Below, piece by piece: positions 8,351-16,593 of a stretch of 64,000 nt of DNA. The stretch comes from Acidisarcina polymorpha. GTDB lineage: Bacteria; Acidobacteriota; Terriglobia; Terriglobales; Acidobacteriaceae. The DNA lies in contig NZ_CP030840.1 in assembly GCF_003330725.1 (NCBI RefSeq), positions 2,046,001 through 2,110,000 of the forward strand. The letters are read 5' to 3'. The notes under the pieces are model-generated. The model worked only from the letters and a program-made list of their open reading frames with translations. It was not told where the DNA came from and searched no databases. The number at the start of each line of letters is the position of its first letter. Position 1 is the stretch's first letter. The translations under genes and the position numbers were made by a program.

Positions 8351-11300
8351 ATGCAGAGTTTTTTTGTCGGTTTAGATGTCGGCTCAACTACAGTGAAGGC
8401 CATCGTCGTCGACGCAGCGACTGACAGGACGATCTGGCAGGATTATCAGCGCCACGAAACCAGGCAGCCGGAGAAGGTCCTGGAATTCCTCCGCCGTATG
8501 GAAGATGAATCACGGATTGCCCCGACCAACACGCGCATCTTTATTACCGGTTCAGGCGGTGGTGTCATCGCTGAAATGATCGGTGCAAAGTTCGTCCAGG
8601 AGGTGCACGCGGTCTCTCTCGCCGTGGAGAAACTGCATCCCGAAGTCTATTCCGTAATCGAACTAGGCGGTCAGGACGCCAAGATCATCGTCTTTAAGGA
8701 TGACGAAGAGACGGGACGGAAAAAGAAGATTCCGTCGATGAATGACAAATGCGCGGGCGGCACGGGAGCCGTCATCGACAAGATCAACGCGAAACTGAAG
8801 ATTCCGGCGTCTGAATTGTCGAACCAGGCTTATCACGGCATCAAGCTTCACAAGGTGGCTGGCAAATGCGGTGTCTTCGCTGAGACCGACATTAATGGCT
8901 TGCAGAAAACAGGCACACCACCAGACGAATTGATGGCCTCGCTTTTTGAGGCAATTGTCCTGCAGAACTTAAGTGTCCTTACTCGCGGGCACACCTTGCG
9001 GCCGCATGTGCTGCTGTTGGGCGGCCCGAACGGCTTTATTCGGGGCATGCGCGAAGCCTGGCAGGCAAACATTCCACGCATGTGGAAAGAGCGTAAGGTC
9101 GAGACGCCTGAGGGCATCGCTCCCGAAGAGTTGATTAAAGTGCCCGACAATGCGCAGTATTTTGCAGCACTTGGTGCGGTCGAGTTTGGTAAGGATGAGG
9201 AGCCTACGGTCGGCCGCTATCTCGGCACGGAGAGGCTCGTCTATTACATCGACTACGGCAGAGCGGAAGAGAAAGCGGATTCTGGCGGTAGGGGTTTAGC
9301 TGCTGAAGACGCTGAGTTGGTGTCATTCCAATCCTCCTATAAAAAGAACAAATTCATTCCGGCGCCATTCCTCCCTGGCCAGGTTGTCTTGGGCTTCATC
9401 GGAGTGGATGGCGGATCCACGTCAACCAAGGCCGTGCTGCTCGGAAAAGATGGCGAGATTCTCTGCAAGACCTATCAACTCTCCAATGGCAATCCAATTC
9501 AAGACACCATCGAGGTTTTCGAGAAACTAAGGAACCAGGTGGAAGACAAGGGAGCATCGCTCGAGGTGCTCGGGGTTGGCACCACGGGCTATGCCAAAGA
9601 CATTCTCAGAGATGTGCTCAATGCCGACGTCGCGTTGGTTGAAACCGTAGCGCATACCGAGTCGGCGCTCAAGTTCTACGACGATCCGCACGTGATTGTC
9701 GACGTTGGCGGCCAGGACATCAAGTTAATAGTCCTCAAAGATGGACGAGTCAAAGACTTCAAATTGAACACTCAGTGTTCAGCGGGCAATGGGTATTTCT
9801 TGCAGTCCACCGCTGAGGGTTTCGGCCTGAAAGTTGAAGACTTCGCTGACGTCGCTTTCTCAGCCAAATCAATGCCCTCCTTTGGCTACGGCTGCGCCGT
9901 TTTCATGCAGTCCGACATCGTTAACTTCCAACGCCAGGGCTGGCGATCGGAAGAGATCCTCGCGGGACTCGCCGATGTGCTGCCGAAAAATGTGTTCCTC
10001 TACGTGGCGAGCATTCCGAATCTGGCTGCGCTGGGCTCCCGATTTGTTTTGCAAGGGGGCACCCAAAACAATATGGCTGTGGTGAAAGCAGAAGTCGATT
10101 TCATCAAGTCGAGCTTCCGCGCCAACGGGAAAGAACCAGAGATCATCGTCCATGAGCACTGTGGTGAATCCGGCGCGATCGGTGCGGCGCAGGAGGCTTT
10201 ACGTCTTTGGGGCAATGGAAAGCAGACAACCTTCATCGGCCTTGAGGCGGTCGCAAATATCAGCTATCGCACCACTCGCAACGAAGATACACGCTGCTAT
10301 TTCTGCAAGAACAATTGCCTGCGTACCTTTATCGATGTCGACGTGAATGGCGGGCAAGCCGTTGCGGCCGGCAGCGGCGACCGCGCAGCCAGTGCTGAAG
10401 AGGTTCAGCAAGCTGCTAACTTGTTGCCGAGTCTCGAAGAAGTGCAGGCTAATTTGCCGCCGGTTGAGAAGCACGGATCTTCATGCAGCACGGGAGGAGG
10501 ATGCGGCACCAGCTCATCTTCTCCTTTCAAGGCCAAGGCGGAGCCTCTCATCCAGATTCAAATTTCTCCGGGATCCAGCAAAGTAGTGGAACTCCCCAAG
10601 CCAGTCGCATTTCAGCCGCGAAAGACTAAAGTCCCTCTACGCTTGGGTGAACAGCGCCTGATCATTGCAACCTGTGAAAAAGGCACCGTCGAAGATCTCG
10701 ACGAAATGAAAGACATCAAGTCGGATATAGACAAGATCAAGGATGCCAATCCCAACTTCGTTGATATTGCAGCCCACGATGTCTTTCGCCCCCGTCAAGT
10801 GGAGATCGTCGCCGATCCCCCGCCCATCACCAAAGGATTCTTCGTCCCCAAAAGCGCCAAAGAGCGTGCTGCGCTCATGGCCCGCAGGCAGGACTTTCGC
10901 GTCGGTATTCCGAGGCTACTGAACACCTATACCTATGCGCCGCTCTTCAATGCCTACTTTGCCAGTCTGGGGTTGAAGTCCGAGAATATTGTCTACTCCG
11001 ATTACACAACTCCCGAGCTCTATCGCGCGGGCGCCAGTCGTGGAGCCATCGATCCCTGCTATCCCTCGAAGATCGGGATCGCCCATGTTTATAATCTGCT
11101 CTCCACCAAGCACGCCAAGAAGCCGCTCCACGCCATCTGGTTCCCGATGTACGACGTCTTGCATTCGCATCTCGTCAATCTCACCGGCTCAAACGCCTGC
11201 CCCACTGTAACCGCCACGCCCGAGACAGTGAAGGCCGCATTCACCAAAGAAAGCGACATCTTCGCGGAGAATGGCGTTCTCTATTTGGATCCGATCCTTA

Positions 11301-12058
11301 ATCTCCAGGACCACAAGATTTGTGCCGACCAGATGTACAAGGTATGGGGACCAGTGCTTGGCCTGAGCCGCGAGGAGAACGAGCGGGCCCTCGAAGTGGG
11401 CTTCAACGCTCTACAGACCTGCGAGTCGGAAATACGCCGCCAGGCGCGAGAGACTCTGGATCAGCTTGAACGCGAGGACCGCATTGGAATTGTGATGCTG
11501 GGTCGGGTATATCACCACGACCCGGGTTTGAATCACGAAATCATGGAGGAGTTCCAGAAACTGGGGTACCCGGTGTTTTCGCAGAGTACACTCCCGATCG
11601 ACGAGGATATTCTCGACCGTCTCTTCGGCGATGAAGTACGCGCTGGACTGATCACGCATCCACTTGACATCTCCGACGTCTGGAAGAATCGGTATTCCAC
11701 CAGCACCAATCATAAAGTCTGGGCGGCGAAGTTCACGGCTCGCCATCCCAATCTTGTAGCTCTCGAAGTCTCCAGCTTCAAGTGCGGACACGATGCTCCC
11801 ATATACGGCGTGATTGAAGGCATCATTGAACAATCCGGCACACCTTACTTTTCGTTCAAGGATCTCGACGAAAACAAGCCATCCGGCTCGATTCGCATCC
11901 GCGTAGAAACCATTGATTACTTTCTGCGCCGCTACCGGGAAGACATCATCAAGCGGCGTCAGGTTGAAGGAGACATCGAAGCCCAACTTGCGGCCTTCGA
12001 GCAAGGACTACGCCGCCAAGCTGAGGAGACCTGCAAACTGGCAGTAGCTGGGGATTGA
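8351..12058 (+). CDS. Giant tandem BadF/HgdC-type activase fused to a DUF2229-like region
   Basis: A 1235-residue fusion. First ASKHA ATPase domain (about 3-285): phosphate loop GLDVGSTTVKA and the cluster-binding cysteines of HgdC-type activators in DKCAGGTGA and GKCGVFAETD. Second ASKHA domain (about 348-625): GVDGGSTSTKA, TQCSAGNGY and GYGCAVFMQ. Then a Cys cluster C-x2-C-x3-C near 648-655 (RCYFCKNNC), a Ser/Gly/Cys-rich linker near 708-720, and a C-terminal DUF2229/HgdB-like part (about 845-1215) with DPCYPSK near 900, NACPTV near 950 and FKCGHDAP near 1137. Homologous activases use ATP to drive an electron onto a dehydratase cluster. Here activator and acceptor-like parts are joined. Start ATG follows GGAGACGGGC. 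The next gene begins 13 bases after the stop. Confidence 0.9.
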   Translation: MQSFFVGLDVGSTTVKAIVVDAATDRTIWQDYQRHETRQPEKVLEFLRRMEDESRIAPTNTRIFITGSGGGVIAEMIGAKFVQEVHAVSLAVEKLHPEVYSVIELGGQDAKIIVFKDDEETGRKKKIPSMNDKCAGGTGAVIDKINAKLKIPASELSNQAYHGIKLHKVAGKCGVFAETDINGLQKTGTPPDELMASLFEAIVLQNLSVLTRGHTLRPHVLLLGGPNGFIRGMREAWQANIPRMWKERKVETPEGIAPEELIKVPDNAQYFAALGAVEFGKDEEPTVGRYLGTERLVYYIDYGRAEEKADSGGRGLAAEDAELVSFQSSYKKNKFIPAPFLPGQVVLGFIGVDGGSTSTKAVLLGKDGEILCKTYQLSNGNPIQDTIEVFEKLRNQVEDKGASLEVLGVGTTGYAKDILRDVLNADVALVETVAHTESALKFYDDPHVIVDVGGQDIKLIVLKDGRVKDFKLNTQCSAGNGYFLQSTAEGFGLKVEDFADVAFSAKSMPSFGYGCAVFMQSDIVNFQRQGWRSEEILAGLADVLPKNVFLYVASIPNLAALGSRFVLQGGTQNNMAVVKAEVDFIKSSFRANGKEPEIIVHEHCGESGAIGAAQEALRLWGNGKQTTFIGLEAVANISYRTTRNEDTRCYFCKNNCLRTFIDVDVNGGQAVAAGSGDRAASAEEVQQAANLLPSLEEVQANLPPVEKHGSSCSTGGGCGTSSSSPFKAKAEPLIQIQISPGSSKVVELPKPVAFQPRKTKVPLRLGEQRLIIATCEKGTVEDLDEMKDIKSDIDKIKDANPNFVDIAAHDVFRPRQVEIVADPPPITKGFFVPKSAKERAALMARRQDFRVGIPRLLNTYTYAPLFNAYFASLGLKSENIVYSDYTTPELYRAGASRGAIDPCYPSKIGIAHVYNLLSTKHAKKPLHAIWFPMYDVLHSHLVNLTGSNACPTVTATPETVKAAFTKESDIFAENGVLYLDPILNLQDHKICADQMYKVWGPVLGLSREENERALEVGFNALQTCESEIRRQARETLDQLEREDRIGIVMLGRVYHHDPGLNHEIMEEFQKLGYPVFSQSTLPIDEDILDRLFGDEVRAGLITHPLDISDVWKNRYSTSTNHKVWAAKFTARHPNLVALEVSSFKCGHDAPIYGVIEGIIEQSGTPYFSFKDLDENKPSGSIRIRVETIDYFLRRYREDIIKRRQVEGDIEAQLAAFEQGLRRQAEETCKLAVAGD

Positions 12059-12071
12059 TGGTCGGACCTGC

Positions 12072-13184
12072 ATGCGATTGCGCCTGAATTCCATCGACAG
12101 ATTTGTTCTGTCTAACGTGAGTTATCGCCCGGTGCGCACGTTTCTTAGCGTGTTCGCCATCGCCGTTGAAGTGACCATGATTCTGACGCTGGTTGGTGTC
12201 AGCTATGGAACTCTCGATTCAACGGCGCGTCGCGCCAGAGGAGTTGGCGCCGATATCATGGTCCGTCCTCCAGGATCTTCGATCATCGGACTTAGTTCGG
12301 CTCCGATGCCGGATCTGCTGATACCCATGTTGCTGAAGCAGCCGCATGTTACGCTGGCCACCGGCACCGTGGTGCAGCCGCTGGCCGGCTTCGATACGGT
12401 CACCGGACTTGATCTGAATTCGTTTACCAAGATGAGCGGAGGGTTTCATTTCCTGGAAGGGGGCCCATTCCAAAAGGATGACGATATCATCGTCGATGAA
12501 TACTATGCCCGTGAAAAACATCTTCATGTCGGGGACACAGTTCCGCTCATCAACCACGTATGGCATCTGAGTGGAATCTTCGAGTCGGGCAAACTCACTC
12601 GCATTGCGGTAAAACTGCCGGTGCTTCAGGAGTTGACCGGAAACCCAAACCATCTCAGCCAGATCTATCTCAAGGTAGATAACCCGAAAAATGCACACAA
12701 AGTAGTTAGTGCCCTGCAGCAGAAAATGCCCGGCTATCCCATCTACACGATGGAGGAATTTACTTCACTGCTTACCGTCAGCAGCGTTGAATTGTTACGG
12801 AATTTTATCGGCGTAGTGATCGGCGTGGCTGTGATCGTCGGCTTCATCGTCGTGTATATGGCAATGTACACCGCCGTTTTGGAACGGACCCGAGAAATCG
12901 GGATCCTCAAAGCCATGGGTGCCTCAGCGGGACTCATCCTTACTCTGCTGCTCAAAGAAACTCTGGTCCTGGCATCCTCCGGTGCACTGGCGGGAATTAT
13001 TCTGACATACGGGACCCAGTGGTGCATGCAGCATCTCGTGCCTTCAAGCCTGACTCAGGAAACTGTCTATGCATGGTGGCCGATTGCCGGCTGCATCGCG
13101 ATTGCCGGCGCACTTCTGGGCGCCATCGTGCCAGCGATGAAGGCCATCAACCAGGACGTCACCCAGGCGCTTGCGTATGAATAG
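12072..13184 (+). CDS. FtsX/LolC-type ABC transporter permease
   Basis: A 370-residue integral membrane protein of the MacB/FtsX family. One N-terminal transmembrane helix (about 18-42), a periplasmic MacB-like domain (about 45-245), then three C-terminal helices (about 250-275, 298-320, 335-358) with the ERTREIGILKAMGAS cytoplasmic segment typical of FtsX domains. Such permeases work with a LolD/MacB-type ATPase to move or extract lipids, lipoproteins or peptides rather than by a pore. No ATPase gene lies next to it in this window, which is unusual. The 13-base gap after the activase gene suggests cotranscription with the radical SAM/dehydratase-like genes. Confidence 0.88.
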   Translation: MRLRLNSIDRFVLSNVSYRPVRTFLSVFAIAVEVTMILTLVGVSYGTLDSTARRARGVGADIMVRPPGSSIIGLSSAPMPDLLIPMLLKQPHVTLATGTVVQPLAGFDTVTGLDLNSFTKMSGGFHFLEGGPFQKDDDIIVDEYYAREKHLHVGDTVPLINHVWHLSGIFESGKLTRIAVKLPVLQELTGNPNHLSQIYLKVDNPKNAHKVVSALQQKMPGYPIYTMEEFTSLLTVSSVELLRNFIGVVIGVAVIVGFIVVYMAMYTAVLERTREIGILKAMGASAGLILTLLLKETLVLASSGALAGIILTYGTQWCMQHLVPSSLTQETVYAWWPIAGCIAIAGALLGAIVPAMKAINQDVTQALAYE

Positions 13185-13218
13185 CGGCCCGGTCAGGATG
13201 AAGTAGCCCATCTCCCAC

Positions 13219-13239
13219 GTCTACTCAAATGAGGTAGAC
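13219..13239. terminator. Hairpin between the permease gene and the tiny convergent gene
   Basis: GTCTACTCA and TGAGGTAGAC can pair with one bulged G and a very tight loop. It lies between the convergent ends of the permease gene (+) and the 34-residue membrane-protein gene (-). There is no T-run on either strand, so termination is only a possibility. Confidence 0.3.
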
Positions 13240-13277
13240 ACGCCTCTCTCCAACTCGAGAGGAAGCATCGCAGGATA

Positions 13278-13382
13278 CTAATGGTTGTCTCTCCACTCTC
13301 GCCTCAGCATCGACCAGAGCACGTCGATCAGACCAGCGACGGGAAGAAGGAGGAACATGAGTAGCAGAATCCAGAACTCCAT
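13278..13382 (-). CDS. Tiny single-span membrane protein, 34 residues
   Basis: A very short open frame with an unusually strong translation signal: GGAGGTGA stands 3 bases before the ATG at 13382 on the minus strand. The product begins MEFWILLLMFLLLPVAG, continues through L-I-D-V-L-W and ends in a basic, polar tail (LRREWRDNH). That is one hydrophobic helix of about 20 residues with positively charged residues after it, as in small regulatory membrane peptides. It sits alone between the activase operon and the alcohol dehydrogenase gene and reads against both. I know no family for it. An overlapping plus-strand frame from 13357 also has AGGAGG before its ATG, but its 36-residue product has no recognisable feature. 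Confidence 0.55.
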   Translation of the reverse strand: MEFWILLLMFLLLPVAGLIDVLWSMLRREWRDNH

Positions 13383-13581
13383 GGGTCACCTCCATAAACA
13401 ACGCTATGCTGCTCAACGGCGGTTCGCAGTGTCCGCGCGCACTGCGGTGTGTGCTCTGGATCACTGAAATAGCTTCCCCATTTCAGGGAAATCCCTCGTC
13501 CGCTGCAAACTGTACTCCATGGATGTAGACTCCCCATGAGTAGGAAGTGAAAGACTCAGTCGGTGGCATGAGCAGAATTGG

Positions 13582-13597
13582 TTCTGATTGATCAGAA
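13582..13597. promoter_or_regulatory. Operator-like palindrome upstream of the alcohol dehydrogenase gene
   Basis: TTCTGAT-TG-ATCAGAA is a perfect 7-bp inverted repeat with a 2-base centre, ending 45 bases before the ATG at 13643. Position and symmetry fit the site of a dimeric transcription factor. No regulator gene is adjacent. Confidence 0.35.
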
Positions 13598-13642
13598 AGT
13601 CAGCTCTTAAGACCTCGTTCTGACGAATAGCCACCGGGAGGA

Positions 13643-14635
13643 ATGTCGTTGAAATCCGCCGTGCTGTCTGGCAACAACCGGGATCGTCCGCTCAGTATCC
13701 AAGAAGCTGCCAAGCCCGCCGCCGAGGCTGGGCAGCTTCTTTTGCGCGTGCGGGCGTGCGGAGTTTGCCGGACCGACCTTCACATCGTCGACGGGGAACT
13801 CGCCCCTTTAAGGTCCAACTTGATCCCAGGTCATCAGATCGTGGGTGAAGTCGTCGAAGGATCGACCTCAGAGCATCCGCCGGGAACAAGGGTGGGCGTC
13901 TCCTGGATCGGCGGGACGGATGGCCAGTGCTGGTATTGCAGGCATCAACAGGAGAACCTCTGCGATTCACCGACCTTCACCGGCTATACCGTTAATGGAG
14001 GGTATGCAGAGTTTGTTGCCGTACGCTCAGATTTCGTCTTCCCGCTTCCCGATTCGCTGGACGATACCTCTGCGGCGCCGCTGCTATGCGCTGGCATCAT
14101 CGGCTTTCGCAGTCTTCGGGTTGCTGGCGTTCAACCAGGAGAGCGCGTCGGCTTGTTCGGCTTCGGGGCCTCGGCACATCTCACCATTGATGTTCTGCGC
14201 GCTTGGCACTGTGAAGTGTATGTATCGACCCGTGGCACGTCACATCGGAAGTTAGCCGAGTCGCTTGGAGCGACCTGGGTTGGTACCGAAAACGAGAGGC
14301 CGCCGGTTGAGCTCGATCGTGCCGTTACCTTCGCTCCAAGCGGAGATGTCGTTGTTTCCGCCCTGTCCAGTCTCCGCAAAGGGGGCATCGTGGCCATCAA
14401 CGCGATTCACCTCGATCGAATGCCCGAGTTCGACTACGACCGTCTACTCTGGGGTGAACGTCAGATACGAAGCGTCGCGAACATGACCCGGCAAGACGCC
14501 CGCGACTTCCTGAACATCGCAGCAGAGATTCGAATGCGACCTAAGGTGACGATTTTCTCGCTCGACCAGGCGAACGAAGCACTTGCCGCCATTCGAAGCG
14601 ACTCGATTGATGGAGCAGTAGTGCTTGTGCCCTGA
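13643..14635 (+). CDS. Zinc-dependent alcohol dehydrogenase (medium-chain family)
   Basis: A 330-residue MDR-family NAD(P)-dependent oxidoreductase that interconverts an alcohol and an aldehyde. Catalytic zinc ligands are in GVCRTDLH near residue 39 and PGHQIVGE near 61. The structural-zinc loop reads DGQCWYCRHQQENLC near 93-107: three of the four cysteines are present, while the first position is occupied by Asp. A Glu at the equivalent place is known in the Sulfolobus enzyme. The Rossmann glycine motif is GLFGFGASA near 170. A strong GGGAGGA almost touches the ATG, so a downstream TTG at 13649 could also serve as start. It is monocistronic; the real substrate is unknown. Confidence 0.88.
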   Translation: MSLKSAVLSGNNRDRPLSIQEAAKPAAEAGQLLLRVRACGVCRTDLHIVDGELAPLRSNLIPGHQIVGEVVEGSTSEHPPGTRVGVSWIGGTDGQCWYCRHQQENLCDSPTFTGYTVNGGYAEFVAVRSDFVFPLPDSLDDTSAAPLLCAGIIGFRSLRVAGVQPGERVGLFGFGASAHLTIDVLRAWHCEVYVSTRGTSHRKLAESLGATWVGTENERPPVELDRAVTFAPSGDVVVSALSSLRKGGIVAINAIHLDRMPEFDYDRLLWGERQIRSVANMTRQDARDFLNIAAEIRMRPKVTIFSLDQANEALAAIRSDSIDGAVVLVP

Positions 14636-14691
14636 CCGGAAAAGCCCCCAGACTAACCGCGAGACCGTTCTGCCACTCACTTTCTGCCTGG

Positions 14692-15357
14692 TCAGCCGCC
14701 CCGCCTCATGCCGCCGCCTTGAGGTCCCAGAGCGTTCAAATCATCCAGAACGGCTTGCCGGTCTTGCGGACGGAACGACCCGGCGTTCATCGTTTGCTCG
14801 ATCTCCGACTTCGCCTGCTTGAGCGATCTGAATTGCTGCAGCTTCCCTTCGCCGCTGGCCTTCAGGGATTGCAACGAGTTCAGGCTTTGCTGCAACTGCT
14901 GCACCTGGGCTTCGGTCGGGTTGCCGCGCATCACCGCGAGGTAGACGTCCTTGCCGAGCTTCTTTCCTGGTGTCTCTGGCTCCGCGGAGGCAGTCGGCTG
15001 CTTGTTGGCGACCACCACCTGGAAGTCCTGCTCTAAAGTCTCGCGGTCCGGCTGCTTCACCGTAGCCATGACTGCTTTAATCTTTGAGACGGCGCCATAG
15101 GGCGTTACCAGATCGAGCGGAGCGCCTGGTTTTTGAGCAGCTTTGCTCTCCTTCAGCGCTGCCAGACTTGCCTGTAGTTCTTTGACTTGAGGAATGGTCA
15201 GGCTACCATTCATGACCGCGGTCTTGATGTCCTGGTGAAACTTCTCGGTAGCCGGGTTGGAATCGGGAGCGTCAACCGCCGCCGCCATAATGAAGCCCGC
15301 CGGTGCCACAAGGAGATACGTCCCAAGAGCAATTAATCTGAAGCTGGTTCTTATCAT
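14692..15357 (-). CDS. Exported protein with a duplicated helical repeat, function unknown
   Basis: A 221-residue protein with a signal peptide (MIRTSFRLIALGTYLLVAPAG, about 1-27). The mature part has two copies of one pattern: a Lys-Asp motif, then AVMNGSLTIPQVKELQASLAALK near 50 and AVMRGNPTEAQVQQLQQSLNSLQ near 145, so it probably arose by internal duplication of a roughly 95-residue helical unit. It ends in a Gly/Arg tail (GGGMRRGG). The ATG at 15357 is chosen because GAGGAAG stands 5 bases upstream; an in-frame start 18 codons earlier would put a charged stretch before the signal peptide. The glycine-zipper gene lies directly upstream on the same strand, with a gap of about 63 bases. I do not recognise a named family. 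Confidence 0.7.
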   Translation of the reverse strand: MIRTSFRLIALGTYLLVAPAGFIMAAAVDAPDSNPATEKFHQDIKTAVMNGSLTIPQVKELQASLAALKESKAAQKPGAPLDLVTPYGAVSKIKAVMATVKQPDRETLEQDFQVVVANKQPTASAEPETPGKKLGKDVYLAVMRGNPTEAQVQQLQQSLNSLQSLKASGEGKLQQFRSLKQAKSEIEQTMNAGSFRPQDRQAVLDDLNALGPQGGGMRRGG

Positions 15358-15420
15358 TTTTCTTCCTCGATAATCCCGGTACACCGTACTCGCAGTCTGT
15401 TTAGATCCCACATCGGGACC

Positions 15421-15966
15421 TTACTTGACCGAATAACCTCGAGCGTCAAGGCAGGCCGACATAGACCGCTTGAAGCCATCCATGGATTGTTCCTCCTGGG
15501 TCTTGCTCGCATTCGTCTGCTTCTCGGACTTTTCCGATTGTTCTTTTTCCTCGCGCTTTCTCCTCGCAGCCCCGATCAACGCCCCGCGCCGCGCGCCGAC
15601 GGCGGGGTCCCCTCCTGCGGCGCCCGCCACCACGGCGCCTCGTGCTGCATCTTTTCCGGTCGAACCATTCCCCTCTTTATTCCCCGAGGATGTCGAGGAG
15701 TGCGAGGCAGCGGGGGCCGTCGCGTTCGGGTCGAAGCCGGTCTGCGTCTTCGCATTGGAATAGCATTGTCCTTCGTCACTGAGCTGCTGGGTCGGGCTCT
15801 GTTGCGCCCGAGGATAGACATAGAGACCTACGGTGCTCGCCATCCCTTTGATGGGCGGAGCAGTATTGCTTTGACCTTTCAAGGCCGGCGTGCAGCTCAA
15901 CAGCAGTGTCATAGCGACAAGACTCGGTTTCCGGCAATTTACGGTAACGGGTTGTAGAGTCAACAT
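15421..15966 (-). CDS. Glycine-zipper envelope protein, possibly a lipoprotein
   Basis: A 181-residue exported protein. A hydrophobic N-terminus ends in LLLSC, a passable lipobox. The mature part has the LSDEGQCYSNAKTQTGFDP block seen in glycine-zipper envelope proteins, then a Ser/Gly linker and a GAVVAGAAGGDPAVGARRGALIGA glycine-zipper pair near 110-135, a strongly charged stretch, and a C-terminal FKRSMSACLDARGYSV block that resembles the end of the same family. The two separated cysteines could form a disulfide. The ATG at 15966 is preferred over a GTG nine bases upstream because AGGTGAG stands 4-5 bases before it. Role unknown; glycine zippers usually pack in membranes. Confidence 0.72.
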   Translation of the reverse strand: MLTLQPVTVNCRKPSLVAMTLLLSCTPALKGQSNTAPPIKGMASTVGLYVYPRAQQSPTQQLSDEGQCYSNAKTQTGFDPNATAPAASHSSTSSGNKEGNGSTGKDAARGAVVAGAAGGDPAVGARRGALIGAARRKREEKEQSEKSEKQTNASKTQEEQSMDGFKRSMSACLDARGYSVK

Positions 15967-16593
15967 TTTTCTCACCTGCGCGGTTGGTGGAATGAGTTAG
16001 CTTCGGAACTCAGTTCATGAGTTGATGAAGATCAAGGCGGATAACTCCATCCAAACCTCCATAGCGCGACAGGTCGCTTCCGGAGGATTGGAGACGAGCG
16101 TAGAAGTACGGGGCTATTCCCGCTATCGAAATGAGAAAAGTGTGGCAGGCACGGAGGGGGTTGTCGATACTCTCGAGGTAAAGCGTTGTAAATACGGTAT
16201 AAAGAAACGGGCTTATCCCCAACGATTCAATACGCCGGGCACAGTCGCGTCTGCCGACGCGTTCCTGGTAAGGGCTTTTTCGCAGATCCGGGTTAAGCCC
16301 TAGTTACTTGCGGCCCTGATAAAAATCTGGATTGCGAGACATCTGGATTTGGGGAGACCCTTGTCCACAAACGCACAAGCGCGCCCGATTGTGGACACCG
16401 CAGGTCTTCGAAGGATTAGCTCGGCGCATCATTGACCGCTTCCTATTGGGATTTTTCGAGCACTCGAACTGGCCGGGAAATTGCTGCGTCTGTCTACCAG
16501 GGCGATAGGTCAGCGCGTTCATCCAAATTCACTTTACATACAAAATAACTTTCTCAGGCGGAAGTGCAGTTCAAGAAATAAGCGAGGAAGTCG
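15967..16593. other. Gene-poor stretch before the ABC permease, with a 9-bp dyad
   Basis: About 630 bases between two divergently read genes. Short frames exist on both strands, but none has a good ribosome binding site, a signal peptide or a recognisable domain. The one structured element is TGTCCACAA (16362-16370) facing TTGTGGACA (16389-16397), an exact 9-bp inverted repeat with an 18-base spacer. No tRNA-like fold was found. Confidence 0.5.

Noticed and set aside
16361-16397. Two DnaA-box-like sequences, possible replication origin
   Set aside because: Each differs from TTATCCACA, there is no AT-rich stretch or cluster of boxes, and no dnaA or dnaN is near.
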